Shown: positions 17,179 through 26,177, numbered from the stretch's first letter. The stretch is 64,000 nt of DNA from SpSt-539 sp964549445 (GCA_964549445.1 CAZJVS010000003.1:1-64000); one strand, 5' to 3'. The notes: generated from the letters alone by a model not told the origin. Numbers and translations: made by a program.

Positions 17179-18090
17179 ATGCGAAGCAGAGTTCTCCTGA
17201 TTGTTGCGGTCATTGTCACGGTCGGCGGGTGCGGACCGACGGTGCTGACGGTCGACGATGCGATGGTTGGACCGCATTCGACGAAGCTGCGGTGCGTGGC
17301 GTACGTCGAGAAAGACCGGTTTTTCGGGTTGAGCTCGGACAAGCCGGGCAAGACGGTGACGTTCTCGCGAGGCGGGCAGGTGCTGGGCAGCGCGGTGACG
17401 GACCAGACGGGGCGGGCGGAGCTCGTGGTCGATTATTCGCCGGGCGGGGCGCCGCGGATCGTGGCGCGGACGACGGCGTCGAACCGGCCGATCGAATCGG
17501 CGGGGTCGATCTTCACGTGGTCGCTGGAAAAGACGATCGTCGTGCTCGACCTTGACCACACGATCGTGCGGCCGGACTACGACAAGCTGGTGCTCAAGAA
17601 GGTCGATGAGTATTCGTTTCCGCTGAAGGGGTCGCGGCGGGCGCTGGATCGGGTGGCGGGGGATGTTCAATTCTTGTACGTGACGGCGCGGCCGCGGTTT
17701 CTGCTGGAGAAGACGCGGGTTTGGCTGGAGGACCAGGACTATCCGAGCGGGCCGGTGATTCCATCGGCCGGACTGCGCGCGGCGATTCGGCGGACGGAAT
17801 ACAAGGTTGAGGTGCTGGGGGCACTCCGACGCGAGTGGCCGAACATGCTGATCGGCATTGGCAACTCGGAGTCGGATCGAACGGCGTACACCGAGTGCGG
17901 GCTTCTGGCGCTGCTGGTGAATCAGACGGTGTTCGAGGATGCCGATCCGAGCGTCATCCGGCTGCAGAACTGGCGGGCGATGGAGCAATTCTTCACGAGC
18001 AATCATGCGCTGCTGGCGGATCCGAAGCGGCTGGCGGCGGCGCTGCACGAGCACAAGGTCAAAGAACTGCTGGCCGTTCCGCCATCGTGA
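17179..18090 (+). CDS. Lipoprotein with HAD/LNS2-type phosphatase domain
   Basis: A 303-residue protein starting at ATG 17179. The N-terminus MRSRVLLIVAVIVTVGGC is a lipoprotein signal with the lipid-bearing Cys in VGGC. Residues 25-110 form a beta-rich, Ig-like region. From about 118 there is a HAD fold: motif I VVLDLDHTIV (DxDxT), motif II LYVTARPR and motif IV GNSESDRTAY. The spacing resembles the LNS2/lipin-type phosphatidate phosphatase group. A role in envelope phospholipid phosphate removal is plausible but inferred. It is in line with folK and the DUF1570 gene. Confidence 0.75.
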   Translation: MRSRVLLIVAVIVTVGGCGPTVLTVDDAMVGPHSTKLRCVAYVEKDRFFGLSSDKPGKTVTFSRGGQVLGSAVTDQTGRAELVVDYSPGGAPRIVARTTASNRPIESAGSIFTWSLEKTIVVLDLDHTIVRPDYDKLVLKKVDEYSFPLKGSRRALDRVAGDVQFLYVTARPRFLLEKTRVWLEDQDYPSGPVIPSAGLRAAIRRTEYKVEVLGALRREWPNMLIGIGNSESDRTAYTECGLLALLVNQTVFEDADPSVIRLQNWRAMEQFFTSNHALLADPKRLAAALHEHKVKELLAVPPS

Positions 18091-18143
18091 CGCCAACAAG
18101 GGCGGGCGGTACACTCCATCGATCGATTCCGGGAGATAATCGC

Positions 18144-19265
18144 ATGAACCGCCGCGCACCGGGGTTTCTACTGATTGCGATGCTGAGCTTCTCGGCCGGC
18201 TTCGGGTCGGACACCGACGTTCCGGAGAAGGGCGAGGACGCGCCGAAGGCGGCAAAGGCGCAGCCGCGCGAGCTGCCGGTCAACGAGAAGAGCGACAAGA
18301 AGCTGAAGCGGGCGGTGGGGACGGGGGCGAAACTGAAGCACACGGCGCATTACTCGATCGGACATGACACGGACGATGCGACGCTTTCGGGGTTCGTGAC
18401 GCGGGTCGAGGCGACGTACACGGCGGTGGGCAAGTTTGCGGAGAAGATGGGCGTCCGGACGGACGTGCCGGAGGAGAAGCTGCAGATCATCTTCTACGAC
18501 AAGTTTGCGGGGTACGAGAAGATGCTGGGCAAGGAAGGGATCAAGGCATCGGAGGACGTGCCGGGGATGTTCTTTCCGGAGAGGAATCGCTCGTTCTTCT
18601 TTAATTTTTCGGATGCGGAGACGCTGCGGGAGTTGAAGCAGGCGCTGGACGAGATCCGGCAGGCGGGGAAGATCGCCAAGCGGCTGGGCGGGGCGCGGCC
18701 GGACTTCACGCGGATCAAGGCGTACGAGAACCGGATCGCGGAATACGAGGATAAGGTCAACCGGTCGATCGTTCAGCACGAGGTGGCGCACCAGGTGATG
18801 TTCAACCTGGGGGTGCATAACCGGGTATTCGAGGCGAACCCGCGGTGGCTGGTCGAGGGGCTGGCGATGATGTTCGAGACGCCGCCGTCGGGAGAAGGGG
18901 CGGGGATCGGGGCGGTGAACCAGGGACGGCTGGCGCGGTGGCGCGACCTGGAGAAGGCGAAGGAGCTGCCGCCGATTCGCGATCTGATCATGAATGGGAA
19001 TCTGCTGTTGCCGACGGCGGAGAAGGGGGAACAGGCGTACGCGCAAGCGTGGGGGATGGTGCATTACCTGCATCGAACCAAACGACCGCAACTGGCGAAG
19101 TACATCGAGCTGGTCAATCAGCGGAAAGAGGAGCGCGAGTACAAGGGGGAGGAAGAGATCAAGCTGTTCGAGAAGGTGTTCGGGAAGCTGGATGCCGAGT
19201 TCATCGATAAGTGGACGACGTACATGAAGAAGATTCCGCTGAAGCGGAGGCAGTCGGGGATTTGA
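18144..19265 (+). CDS. DUF1570-like secreted putative metallopeptidase
   Basis: A 373-residue protein with GGGAGA 7 bases before ATG 18144. The N-terminus (MNRRAPGFLLIAMLSFSAGF) is a signal peptide, followed by a Lys-rich linker. The region 85-130 (LQIIFYDKFAGYEKM) and the zinc-binding motif QHEVAHQVMFN (about residue 213), with NPRWLVEGLA and a downstream Glu, match the DUF1570 group common in planctomycetes. The C-terminal part (residues 290-365) is helical and charged. Peptidase activity is inferred from HExxH only. Confidence 0.78.
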   Translation: MNRRAPGFLLIAMLSFSAGFGSDTDVPEKGEDAPKAAKAQPRELPVNEKSDKKLKRAVGTGAKLKHTAHYSIGHDTDDATLSGFVTRVEATYTAVGKFAEKMGVRTDVPEEKLQIIFYDKFAGYEKMLGKEGIKASEDVPGMFFPERNRSFFFNFSDAETLRELKQALDEIRQAGKIAKRLGGARPDFTRIKAYENRIAEYEDKVNRSIVQHEVAHQVMFNLGVHNRVFEANPRWLVEGLAMMFETPPSGEGAGIGAVNQGRLARWRDLEKAKELPPIRDLIMNGNLLLPTAEKGEQAYAQAWGMVHYLHRTKRPQLAKYIELVNQRKEEREYKGEEEIKLFEKVFGKLDAEFIDKWTTYMKKIPLKRRQSGI

Positions 19266-19348
19266 GGACGGGGCACCGCACGCCTGCAGCTTCAACGCCA
19301 TTCCGCTAAAATCCGTCCGGTTGCCGAGCGCGCGGCCGGAGGATTGAG

Positions 19349-20902
19349 ATGTTCACACCGTTTGTTAACGAGACGTACGTTGATTTTTCGCAGGAGGGGA
19401 CGCGGAAGCAGATGCTGGCGGCGCTGGAGCTCGTGCGCTCGCAGCTGGGGCGGACGTATGGGCTGCGGATCGGGGATAAGAAGATTGAATCGGGGGCGAC
19501 GATCAAGTCGGTGAACCCGGCGAAGCACAGCGAGGTCGTGGGGCTGGCGGTGAAGGCGAGCCGCGAGCAGGCGGAGCAAGCGATCAAGGTCGCGGCGGAG
19601 ACGTTCAAGACGTGGTCGCGCGTCGGGCCGGAGGAGCGGGCGCGGTATCTCGTGCGGGCGGCGGCGATCATGCGGCGGCGGGTGTACGAGTTTTCGGCAT
19701 GGATGTGCTTCGAGGAGAGCAAGCCGTGGCTGGAGGCGTATGCCGACACCTGCGAGGCGATCGATTTTCTGGAGTTCTATGCGCGGGAGGCGGTGCGGCT
19801 GGGCGGGTCGCACCCGACGACGCAGTATCCGGGCGAGGAGAACGAGGTTCGGTACATTCCGCTGGGCGTGGGCGTGGTGATTCCGCCGTGGAACTTTCCG
19901 CTGGCGATCTGTGTCGGCATGGCGACCGCGGCGATTGTGACGGGAAACACCGTGGTGCTGAAGCCGTCGAGCTTGTCGCCGGTGATCGCGGCGAAGTTTG
20001 TCGAACTGATGGAAGAGGTAATGCTGCCGCCGGGCGTGCTGAACTTCTGCCCGGGGGCGGGGGCGGAGGTGGGCGATACGCTGGTGTGCCATCCGCAGAC
20101 GCGGTTTGTTTCGTTCACCGGGTCGCGCGATGTGGGGCTGGGGATCTTCGAGAAGGCGGCCAAGGTGCAGCCGGGACAGAAGTGGCTGAAGCGGACGGTG
20201 CTGGAGATGGGCGGAAAGGATGGGATCGTCGTCGATGAGACGGTGACGAACCTCGATGGGGCGGCGCAGGGCGTGGTGCAGGCGGCGTTCGGGTTTCAGG
20301 GGCAGAAGTGCTCGGCTTGTTCGCGGTTGATTGCGCACGAAAAGGTGTATGACAAGTTGCTGTCGCTCGTCGTGGAGCATGCGCGGAAGCTGACGGTGGG
20401 GAACCCTACGGGGAGCGAGAATGTGTCGATGGGGGCCGTGATCGACGAGGGGGCGCAGGGGAAGATCAGCGAGTACATAGCGGTCGGGAAGAAGGAAGGG
20501 CGGGCGGTGCTGGCGGATGGGGCGGTGCCGGCAGGCGGCTCGTTTGTGCCGCCGACGATCATTGCGGACATCAAGCCGACGGCGCGGATTGCGCAGGAAG
20601 AGATCTTCGGGCCGGTGCTGGCGGTGATGAAGGCGCGGGACTTTGACGAGTGTCTGCACATTGCGAATGACACGGAGTATGGGCTGACCGGGGCGCTGTA
20701 TTCGAATGACCGGGCGCGGCTGGAGCGGGCGCGGCACGAGTTTCACGTCGGCAATCTGTATTTGAACCGCAAGTGCACGGGGGCGCTGGTGGATGTGCAG
20801 CCGTTCGGCGGGTTCAACATGTCGGGGACGGACAGCAAGGCGGGCGGGCGGGATTATCTGCAATTGTTTTTGCAAGGGAAGAGTATCAGCGAACGGTTTT
20901 GA
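19349..20902 (+). CDS. rocA: L-glutamate gamma-semialdehyde (P5C) dehydrogenase
   Basis: A 517-residue NAD-linked aldehyde dehydrogenase that oxidises the proline-derived semialdehyde to glutamate. The N-terminus (TPFVNETYVDF) and length match the RocA/PruA single-domain family. Active-site elements: PPWNFPLAI, FTGSRDVG (cofactor), the general base in VLEMGGKDG and the nucleophile Cys in GQKCSACSR; EEIFGPVLAV is also present. No proline dehydrogenase domain is fused and no putA is nearby. It could act with ProC (24153) in a proline/glutamate cycle, though the two genes are not in one operon. Confidence 0.94.
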   Translation: MFTPFVNETYVDFSQEGTRKQMLAALELVRSQLGRTYGLRIGDKKIESGATIKSVNPAKHSEVVGLAVKASREQAEQAIKVAAETFKTWSRVGPEERARYLVRAAAIMRRRVYEFSAWMCFEESKPWLEAYADTCEAIDFLEFYAREAVRLGGSHPTTQYPGEENEVRYIPLGVGVVIPPWNFPLAICVGMATAAIVTGNTVVLKPSSLSPVIAAKFVELMEEVMLPPGVLNFCPGAGAEVGDTLVCHPQTRFVSFTGSRDVGLGIFEKAAKVQPGQKWLKRTVLEMGGKDGIVVDETVTNLDGAAQGVVQAAFGFQGQKCSACSRLIAHEKVYDKLLSLVVEHARKLTVGNPTGSENVSMGAVIDEGAQGKISEYIAVGKKEGRAVLADGAVPAGGSFVPPTIIADIKPTARIAQEEIFGPVLAVMKARDFDECLHIANDTEYGLTGALYSNDRARLERARHEFHVGNLYLNRKCTGALVDVQPFGGFNMSGTDSKAGGRDYLQLFLQGKSISERF

Positions 20903-20908
20903 GCGACA

Positions 20909-20938
20909 TTGCTGCCGGGCAACCATGCGGCATAGAAT
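20909..20938 (+). promoter_or_regulatory. Candidate promoter of hicB
   Basis: TTGCTG at 20909-20914 and TAGAAT at 20933-20938 are separated by 18 bases. Transcription would start only a few bases before the hicB ATG at 20949, which fits the lack of a ribosome binding site there. Confidence 0.35.
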
Positions 20939-20948
20939 TGAACACGCC

Positions 20949-21152
20949 ATGAAGAGTTATCGAGCAACCATTCTGAAGCGGCGCAAGTGGTGGGTGGCGT
21001 GGTCGGAGGACGTTCCCGGCGCGCTGACCCAAGGGCGCACGCTGGCGGAGGCGAAGGCGAATCTTCGCGACGCCATTCGATTGATGCTTGCGCCGGTCGA
21101 TCTGGACGGCCTGCCACGGACGAACATCATTCGAACGCGGGTCCGCGCGTGA
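20949..21152 (+). CDS. hicB: HicB-family antitoxin
   Basis: A 67-residue protein of the short HicB type: a partial RNase H-like fold with YRATILKRRKWWVAWSEDVPG, then the helical segment TLAEAKANLRDAIRLML. It would bind and block the HicA toxin. The start at 20949 is placed by homology, since the frame is open upstream into rocA. The stop overlaps the following hicA start by four bases (GTGA). The toxin gene is broken, so this antitoxin now has no functional local partner. Confidence 0.82.
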   Translation: MKSYRATILKRRKWWVAWSEDVPGALTQGRTLAEAKANLRDAIRLMLAPVDLDGLPRTNIIRTRVRA

Positions 21153-21335
21153 AGCGGCGCGATCTGATCCGCCACATCGAGACTTTTGGCTGCGTGTAGC
21201 TCAAAGAGGGCGCGAAGCACTCTCGCTTCGTCAACGTTGCAGATCGAACACAGCAGGCGACGATTCCGCGGCATCGTGAGATTGACGACTTTCTCGCGCG
21301 CGATTTGCCGGCAACTTGGTGTGCCGACGGTGTGA
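21149..21335 (+). pseudogene. hicA: HicA toxin, inactivated by a nonsense codon and a frameshift
   Basis: Starting at GTG 21149 the frame reads MKRRDLIRHIETFGCV, then TAG at 21197-21199, then LKEGAKHSRFVN and IPRHREIDDFLAR, all clearly HicA. After about 21298 the frame must shift by one base to continue as ICRQLGVPTV with a stop at 21333-21335. HicA is a small dsRBD-fold mRNA interferase; the catalytic His lies in KHSRF. Two independent lesions make a functional product very unlikely, unless one is a sequencing error. Confidence 0.82.
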
Positions 21336-21376
21336 CGGCGTCGATGGGCGGCGATACTCGCTGATTTGCTCAAACG

Positions 21377-21952
21377 ATGAAGTTGGAATCAACCCATCCA
21401 GACGCCGATCCTGAAACACTTCCATATTCCATCAATCGACTGCGTCGCTGGCGTCAGCCTGTGATTCTTTTGGCTACTCTGATTTTCATTTTCGGCGGCT
21501 TCCTGGCCGCAGATCAAGTCCGACGGCGGAACGACGTCGCTGGGTGCTCTCGTTGTGGGGCAATCATGCAGGAGATTCGCTGGATCGTATTCGGAAACCA
21601 GGTTCGAGTGACGAAGCGAGTCGTCGAGGGCCCCGTTTCAAAAGCAATTCAATCGTTTGAGAGCGCATCGTGCTCTCATATCTGGGACCTCGCTAGCGTA
21701 ACATCGTGGTCCCTCTCCGGCTCACGCGGAATCGCAGATTTGACAGATGATGGACGCGTCAATCGGGTGAAAAAGCTAGAGTCAATCCCTTGCTTCGTCG
21801 CAAACTCAAAGCTCAGCGCTCCCGGCGACGTCGACATTTACTCGGCGCTCTGCGTCATCGTGCGATCTGACGAACCAAGCGCTATCACCGCGGCCGAGAA
21901 AGTACTCGCCACGAAACTCCTGAATGCGGGTCCCAAGTCGGGAAGTCAGTAA
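21377..21952 (+). CDS. Membrane-anchored hypothetical protein
   Basis: A 191-residue protein, not recognised. A charged N-terminus is followed by one membrane segment (about residues 29-46, VILLATLIFIFGGFLAA) and then a CSRCG motif, so the rest probably lies outside the membrane with two further Cys residues (CSHIWD, PCFVAN). Codon use is visibly less GC-rich than in neighbours, suggesting acquired DNA. It follows the broken HicA gene after 41 bases. The start has no strong ribosome binding site. Confidence 0.6.
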   Translation: MKLESTHPDADPETLPYSINRLRRWRQPVILLATLIFIFGGFLAADQVRRRNDVAGCSRCGAIMQEIRWIVFGNQVRVTKRVVEGPVSKAIQSFESASCSHIWDLASVTSWSLSGSRGIADLTDDGRVNRVKKLESIPCFVANSKLSAPGDVDIYSALCVIVRSDEPSAITAAEKVLATKLLNAGPKSGSQ

Positions 21953-22000
21953 ACGGATCCTACACCGCTTGTCCTTTGGCGTGCGTTTCGCCATGCGCAG

Positions 22001-22150
22001 TCATGCCTCGGATTTGCGGATGACTTCGCCGGGGATGCCCTGCGACACGTAGTGGAACTCGCGGTCGCGGTCGGACCTAGTACGGTATCCTTCGAAGAAG
22101 ACGAGGCGGGTGAAGCCGGGCGCGGTGTCGGAGACCCCGGAGCATCGGCC
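22001..22150 (-). pseudogene. Possible 3' remnant of an unidentified gene
   Basis: On the minus strand the bases from about 22150 to 22001 read APGFTRLVFFEGYRTRS, then DRDREFHYVSQGIPGE, with typical GC-rich third positions for this genome, ending in TGA. Upstream of this the frame loses coding character and no good start is seen. It looks like the end of a lost gene rather than a complete small protein. Family not recognised. Confidence 0.3.
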
Positions 22151-22242
22151 GACGTCTAAACGGGGAGCAGCCGGTGGGTTTTGTCGAGCCGAAGGCGTAT
22201 GATTGAGGGGCTCGCACTTATGACGTCCGCCCGGGATGAGTG

Positions 22243-22860
22243 ATGTCCGACGCACACGCTGACGCTGAGATTTCATCGTTGCTGCAACGCGCGTTGGTCG
22301 ACGAGGACCGGGAGGCGTTTGACCGGTTGTTTGCCTCGCAGATGCCGCGGCTGGAGATCCTGCTGAATGCGCGGATACCGCGGGCGGCGCGGGCGAGAGT
22401 GGGGGTCGAGGACATCATCCAGGAGACCTACACGCGGGCGTTCACGCGATTCCGGAAGATTCCGGATGTGACGCCGGAGGTATTCCGGCGATGGATCGTT
22501 CACATTGCGCTGCGCGAATTGAAGCGCGTGTTCGAGCGGAATTTTGTCGCGGCGAAGCGGGACGTGCGCCACGAGAAGCAGGTCGAGACTTTCTCGGGGT
22601 TTGGGACGCCATCGGGACATTCGCCGAGCAGCGTGGCCGGACGGCGGGAGAGCTCGTCGATCCTGATCGAAGTGCTCGAAGATCTGCCGAAGGATTATCG
22701 CGAGGTCATCCTGCTTCGCGATTTTGAGGGGCACACGTCGCAGATGATCGCCGAGCGGATGCACCGCTCGGCGGGCAGCGTGGACGTGTTGTATCACCGT
22801 GCGCTCATCAAGCTGAACGAGCTGTTGCGCAATCGGGGGCTGTCGGCGTCGCGTTACTGA
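22243..22860 (+). CDS. ECF-type RNA polymerase sigma factor
   Basis: A 205-residue sigma factor with only regions 2 and 4. Region 2 spans about residues 20-95 (LFASQMPRLEILLNARI, VEDIIQETYTRAF). Region 4 spans 145-200 (DLPKDYREVILLRDFEGHTSQMI... and SAGSVDVLYHRALIKL). No anti-sigma gene is adjacent; instead a Ser/Thr kinase starts 5 bases after its stop. That is the arrangement seen in planctomycetes where activity is thought to depend on a kinase. ATG 22243 is chosen over the GTG one codon earlier. Confidence 0.88.
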   Translation: MSDAHADAEISSLLQRALVDEDREAFDRLFASQMPRLEILLNARIPRAARARVGVEDIIQETYTRAFTRFRKIPDVTPEVFRRWIVHIALRELKRVFERNFVAAKRDVRHEKQVETFSGFGTPSGHSPSSVAGRRESSSILIEVLEDLPKDYREVILLRDFEGHTSQMIAERMHRSAGSVDVLYHRALIKLNELLRNRGLSASRY

Positions 22861-22865
22861 TCGAT

Positions 22866-24140
22866 ATGGCCGAGACGCAGCTTCATTCGGGCGACGAGTA
22901 CTTCGAGCGGGCGTACCTTGCGCCCGACGACTCGGAGGCCCGGAGCGAGTCGGAGCTCGCGGCGGCGCGGGCGCTGGCGACGTATCGCGAGGCACGGCAG
23001 GCGGGGCGGGCGATCAGCGCTGAAGACCTGGTACGGGCGGCGCCGTTCGCGGCGAACCAGATCAAGGCGGCGATCGAGGCGTATGACTTCATCAATGATG
23101 CGGGGAGCCAGCCGCCCAACTTTGTCGCGCGGTCGGGGTTCTCGCCGGACACCTTTCCGCGGATACCCGGATACGAAGTGCTGCGGGTGATCGGGCAGGG
23201 CGGAATGGGCGTGGTGTATGCGGCGGTGCAGCAGTCGCTGCAGCGGCCGGTGGCGATCAAGATCCTCGCGCCGCATCTGGAGAGTCACACGGAGGTGATC
23301 ACGCGGTTTGTGCGCGAGATTCATCTCATGACGCGGCTGACCCATCCGAACATCGTCGACATCTACGACGCGGGGGTGACCGACGGGCGGCACTACTACG
23401 TGATGGAGTACATCGACGGGTTGTCGCTGGAGCGGATCATCCGCAAGCACCGGGTGCGGCCGCAGACGGCGGTCGCGATTTTGAAGCAGATGGTGGCGGG
23501 ACTGAAGGCGGCCCACAAACAGGGGATCCTGCACCGCGATCTGAAGCCGGGAAATATTCTGCTGGATCGCAACGCGGTGGTTCGCATCGCCGACTTCGGG
23601 CTGGCGGCGATCGCACCGCACGCGAGAGACTCGAGCGACAGCAGCGCGACGCGGGCCGGGCGACGGCTCGGGACGGCGGGGTACATGAGCCCGGAGCAGC
23701 TCGAGGATGTGACGGCGTGCGACGAGCGGAGCGATATCTACTCGGTGGGGGTGATCTTCTACCAGATGCTGACGGGGCAGCTTCCGACCGAGAGCTTCGC
23801 GCCGGCATCGGAGCTGGTACCGGGGTTGACGCGGCAGGCGGACCGGCTGATCGAGCTGTGCTTGAAGGCCGATCCGACGGAGCGGTTCCAGTCGACGGAG
23901 TTGCTGCTCGAGTCGACGGGGAAACTGGAACGGCGGATGCAGCGAACGCGGGCGAAGCAGGAGCGGCTGCTGCGCGGGGAGCGCGATCCGGACGACGAGG
24001 TTGATGAATCGGGGGAGCCGCTGGTGACGGTGAACGAGACAGTGGGGGACGCCGACTTGATGCGCGTCATCCAGGCGTGGACGCGACTGCCGGGGCCGTT
24101 GAAGGCGGCGATCATGGCGATCGTTCAGTCGGCCGAGTAG
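22866..24140 (+). CDS. Soluble Ser/Thr protein kinase linked to the ECF sigma factor
   Basis: A 424-residue Hanks-type kinase. An N-terminal helical region (1-95, rich in Ala/Glu) precedes the kinase domain (about 102-360): glycine loop GQGGMGVVY, VAIKIL (Lys), HRDLKPGNIL, DFGLAA and GTAGYMSPEQL, all intact. The C-terminal 60 residues are charged and helical with no membrane segment, so unlike most planctomycete kinases it looks cytoplasmic. The 5-base gap to the ECF gene implies co-translation, and the likely target is that sigma factor or its regulator (inference). Confidence 0.9.
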   Translation: MAETQLHSGDEYFERAYLAPDDSEARSESELAAARALATYREARQAGRAISAEDLVRAAPFAANQIKAAIEAYDFINDAGSQPPNFVARSGFSPDTFPRIPGYEVLRVIGQGGMGVVYAAVQQSLQRPVAIKILAPHLESHTEVITRFVREIHLMTRLTHPNIVDIYDAGVTDGRHYYVMEYIDGLSLERIIRKHRVRPQTAVAILKQMVAGLKAAHKQGILHRDLKPGNILLDRNAVVRIADFGLAAIAPHARDSSDSSATRAGRRLGTAGYMSPEQLEDVTACDERSDIYSVGVIFYQMLTGQLPTESFAPASELVPGLTRQADRLIELCLKADPTERFQSTELLLESTGKLERRMQRTRAKQERLLRGERDPDDEVDESGEPLVTVNETVGDADLMRVIQAWTRLPGPLKAAIMAIVQSAE

Positions 24141-24152
24141 GCCGGTTTCCGA

Positions 24153-24974
24153 TTATGAGTTGTGACGCTTGCCGAGCTCGTTGCCGCGGCGGAAGGCGGC
24201 GAGAACGGCCTGCTTGACGCTGATGGCGACATGGCCTTGCGTGAGGACTTCCATGGCGGCTTCGGTGGTGCCGCCGGGGGAGGTGACGGCCTTGCGCAGC
24301 TCGTTGGGCGACGCGCCTTTGTCGAGGAGCATCGCTCCAGCACCCATGCAGGCATAGGCGGCGAGGACCTGGGCGTCGGCCTGGGAAAGGCCGGCGGCGA
24401 CACCGGCGTCGATCATCGTTTCCACAAAATAGTAGAAGTAGGCGGGACCGGAGCCGGCGACGGCGGTGACCGCGTCCATGAGGGCTTCGTTGGCGATCTC
24501 GACGGTCGTGCCGCCGGCGTTGAAGAGGTGGCGGACGTGCTCGGCGTCTTCTTCGGTGGCGTGGCGGCCGCGGAAGACGCCGGTGACGCCGTAGCCGAGA
24601 CCGAAGGGAAGGTTTGGCATGGTGCGGACGACGCGGGCGGAAATCGATGGAAACGCGGCAGCGATGGTGTCGGTGGCCATGCCGGCCATGACGGAGATGA
24701 GCAGGTGGTCGGCGGTGACGCAGTCGGCGATGGAGCGGGCCATGTCGGGAAACTTCTGCGGCGTGACGGAGACGAGCAGGCGGCGCGAGGAGGTGACGAC
24801 CTCGCGGGCGTCGGCGGCGACTTTGATGGGCAGCGGATGGGCCGCGAGGGCGCGCGAGGGGGCCGTGATGATGCGGTCGGCGGCGTAGTAACCGGTGGCG
24901 AGGAGTCGCTTCACGATGACGGCGGCGATGTGGCCGGCGCCGATGATGCCGAGGGCGTAGGGAGTTGTGGGCAT
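24153..24974 (-). CDS. proC: Pyrroline-5-carboxylate reductase
   Basis: A 273-residue enzyme that makes proline from P5C with NAD(P)H. The Rossmann start IIGAGHIAAVIVKRLL, RTMPNLPFGLGYGV, the substrate region AVAGSGPAYFYYFVE and the signature LRKAVTSPGGTTEAAM are all present. It is convergent with the kinase gene, with only 12 bases between stops. Full length with no defects. Confidence 0.95.
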   Translation of the reverse strand: MPTTPYALGIIGAGHIAAVIVKRLLATGYYAADRIITAPSRALAAHPLPIKVAADAREVVTSSRRLLVSVTPQKFPDMARSIADCVTADHLLISVMAGMATDTIAAAFPSISARVVRTMPNLPFGLGYGVTGVFRGRHATEEDAEHVRHLFNAGGTTVEIANEALMDAVTAVAGSGPAYFYYFVETMIDAGVAAGLSQADAQVLAAYACMGAGAMLLDKGASPNELRKAVTSPGGTTEAAMEVLTQGHVAISVKQAVLAAFRRGNELGKRHNS

Positions 24975-25008
24975 GGCTCGATTGTATCGGGAAGCGGGTC
25001 GATGCTCG

Positions 25009-26112
25009 CTAGGGCGCGGGCGGCGGCTTGTTTTTGAGGTCGATGTTGATGGAGAGCGGAGCGTCGGCGGTTCCCTCGCGGGCGCGGAGGGATTGCGCGT
25101 CGGGGTGGGGCAGGCCGGCGAGGGCGCTGGCGATGGGAACGGTTACTTCGAGCCAGATGCAATCGGTTTCGGTCTTGACCTTGCCGTCCTTGAGGGCGGC
25201 AGGGAGGACGACGACGTCGCCGATGCTGAAGGGCTGCGAGTGGTTGCCGGCATAGTGCACTGCGCCGCGGCCCGCGAGGACGATCCAGACGACGAGTTCG
25301 GCGTAGGGGATCTCCATTTCCATGCCTTCGACGAAGCGGACTTTCTCGACGACGAATGCGGGGCACTCGACGAGGCGCGTCACGGTGGTGAAGAGGCCGC
25401 CGACATGGGAGCGCGGGCGGGCGGGCGGCTCGGCATCGAAGCGGACGGAGCGGAGCGCTTGTTCGACATGGAGTCCGGCGTCGTTGCCGGGCCTCGTGCG
25501 GCCCCAATCGAATAGTCGGTAGGTGGTGTCGGAGGGGGTTTCGACTTCGGCGACGACGACGCCGCGACCGAGGGCGTGGACGGTGCCGGGAGCGACATGA
25601 AAGGACTGGCCGGGGCGGGCAGGGATGCGCTGCAGGAGGGCTTCGACTTCGCCGCTGCGGACTGCGTCGGCGAGGTCATCGCGGGTCGTGCCAGGGCGGA
25701 GGCCGTTGTAGATAAAGCCGTCGGGGGCGGCGTCGATGATGTAGAACATCTCTTCCTTGGGGCGGGCGTTGCCGCCGATGGCTTCGGCGGTGGCGGCGTC
25801 GGGGTGAACCTGCACGCTGAGGGGCTGGACGGCATCGAGGAACTTGATGAGCAGGGGGAAGCGGCCGCCGGCGAGCGGGGCGCGGCCGAGCAGATCTGCG
25901 CCCCATTCCTTGACGAGTTGGTGGAGGGTGCGGCCGGCCATGGGACCGGTGGCGACGACGGACTCGGCTTCGTCGAGGTCGGCGCATTCCCAGGATTCGC
26001 CGATCGGTTCGTGCGGCGGGAGGCGCTTGGCGAGGAGGCGTTCGAGGTTGCGGCCGCCCCAGACTTTCGGGCGGTAGAGGGGCGCGAAGGTGAGCGGGTG
26101 GACGGCGGCCAT
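25009..26112 (-). CDS. manA: Mannose-6-phosphate isomerase, class I
   Basis: A 367-residue zinc enzyme that interconverts fructose-6-phosphate and mannose-6-phosphate, feeding nucleotide-mannose synthesis. Seen: FAPLYRPKVWGGRNLE at the start, the metal-binding LSVQVHPD and KEEMFYIID, and HVAPGTVHALG with a further His. The cupin-type C-terminal part is complete. It lies 34 bases upstream of proC on the same strand, so the two may be co-transcribed, and is divergent from the acyltransferase gene at 26178. Confidence 0.93.
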   Translation of the reverse strand: MAAVHPLTFAPLYRPKVWGGRNLERLLAKRLPPHEPIGESWECADLDEAESVVATGPMAGRTLHQLVKEWGADLLGRAPLAGGRFPLLIKFLDAVQPLSVQVHPDAATAEAIGGNARPKEEMFYIIDAAPDGFIYNGLRPGTTRDDLADAVRSGEVEALLQRIPARPGQSFHVAPGTVHALGRGVVVAEVETPSDTTYRLFDWGRTRPGNDAGLHVEQALRSVRFDAEPPARPRSHVGGLFTTVTRLVECPAFVVEKVRFVEGMEMEIPYAELVVWIVLAGRGAVHYAGNHSQPFSIGDVVVLPAALKDGKVKTETDCIWLEVTVPIASALAGLPHPDAQSLRAREGTADAPLSINIDLKNKPPPAP

Positions 26113-26177
26113 CGAATCGATTCTAGCGGAACGGGGCGGCTGTTGATCGGCTGCGGGATCGCGCGGATGATGCAGCG

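Noticed and set aside
22001..22276. Complete 91-residue minus-strand protein
   Set aside because: Only its last 50 codons look coding; the proposed start overlaps the ECF sigma gene, so it was reported as a possible remnant.
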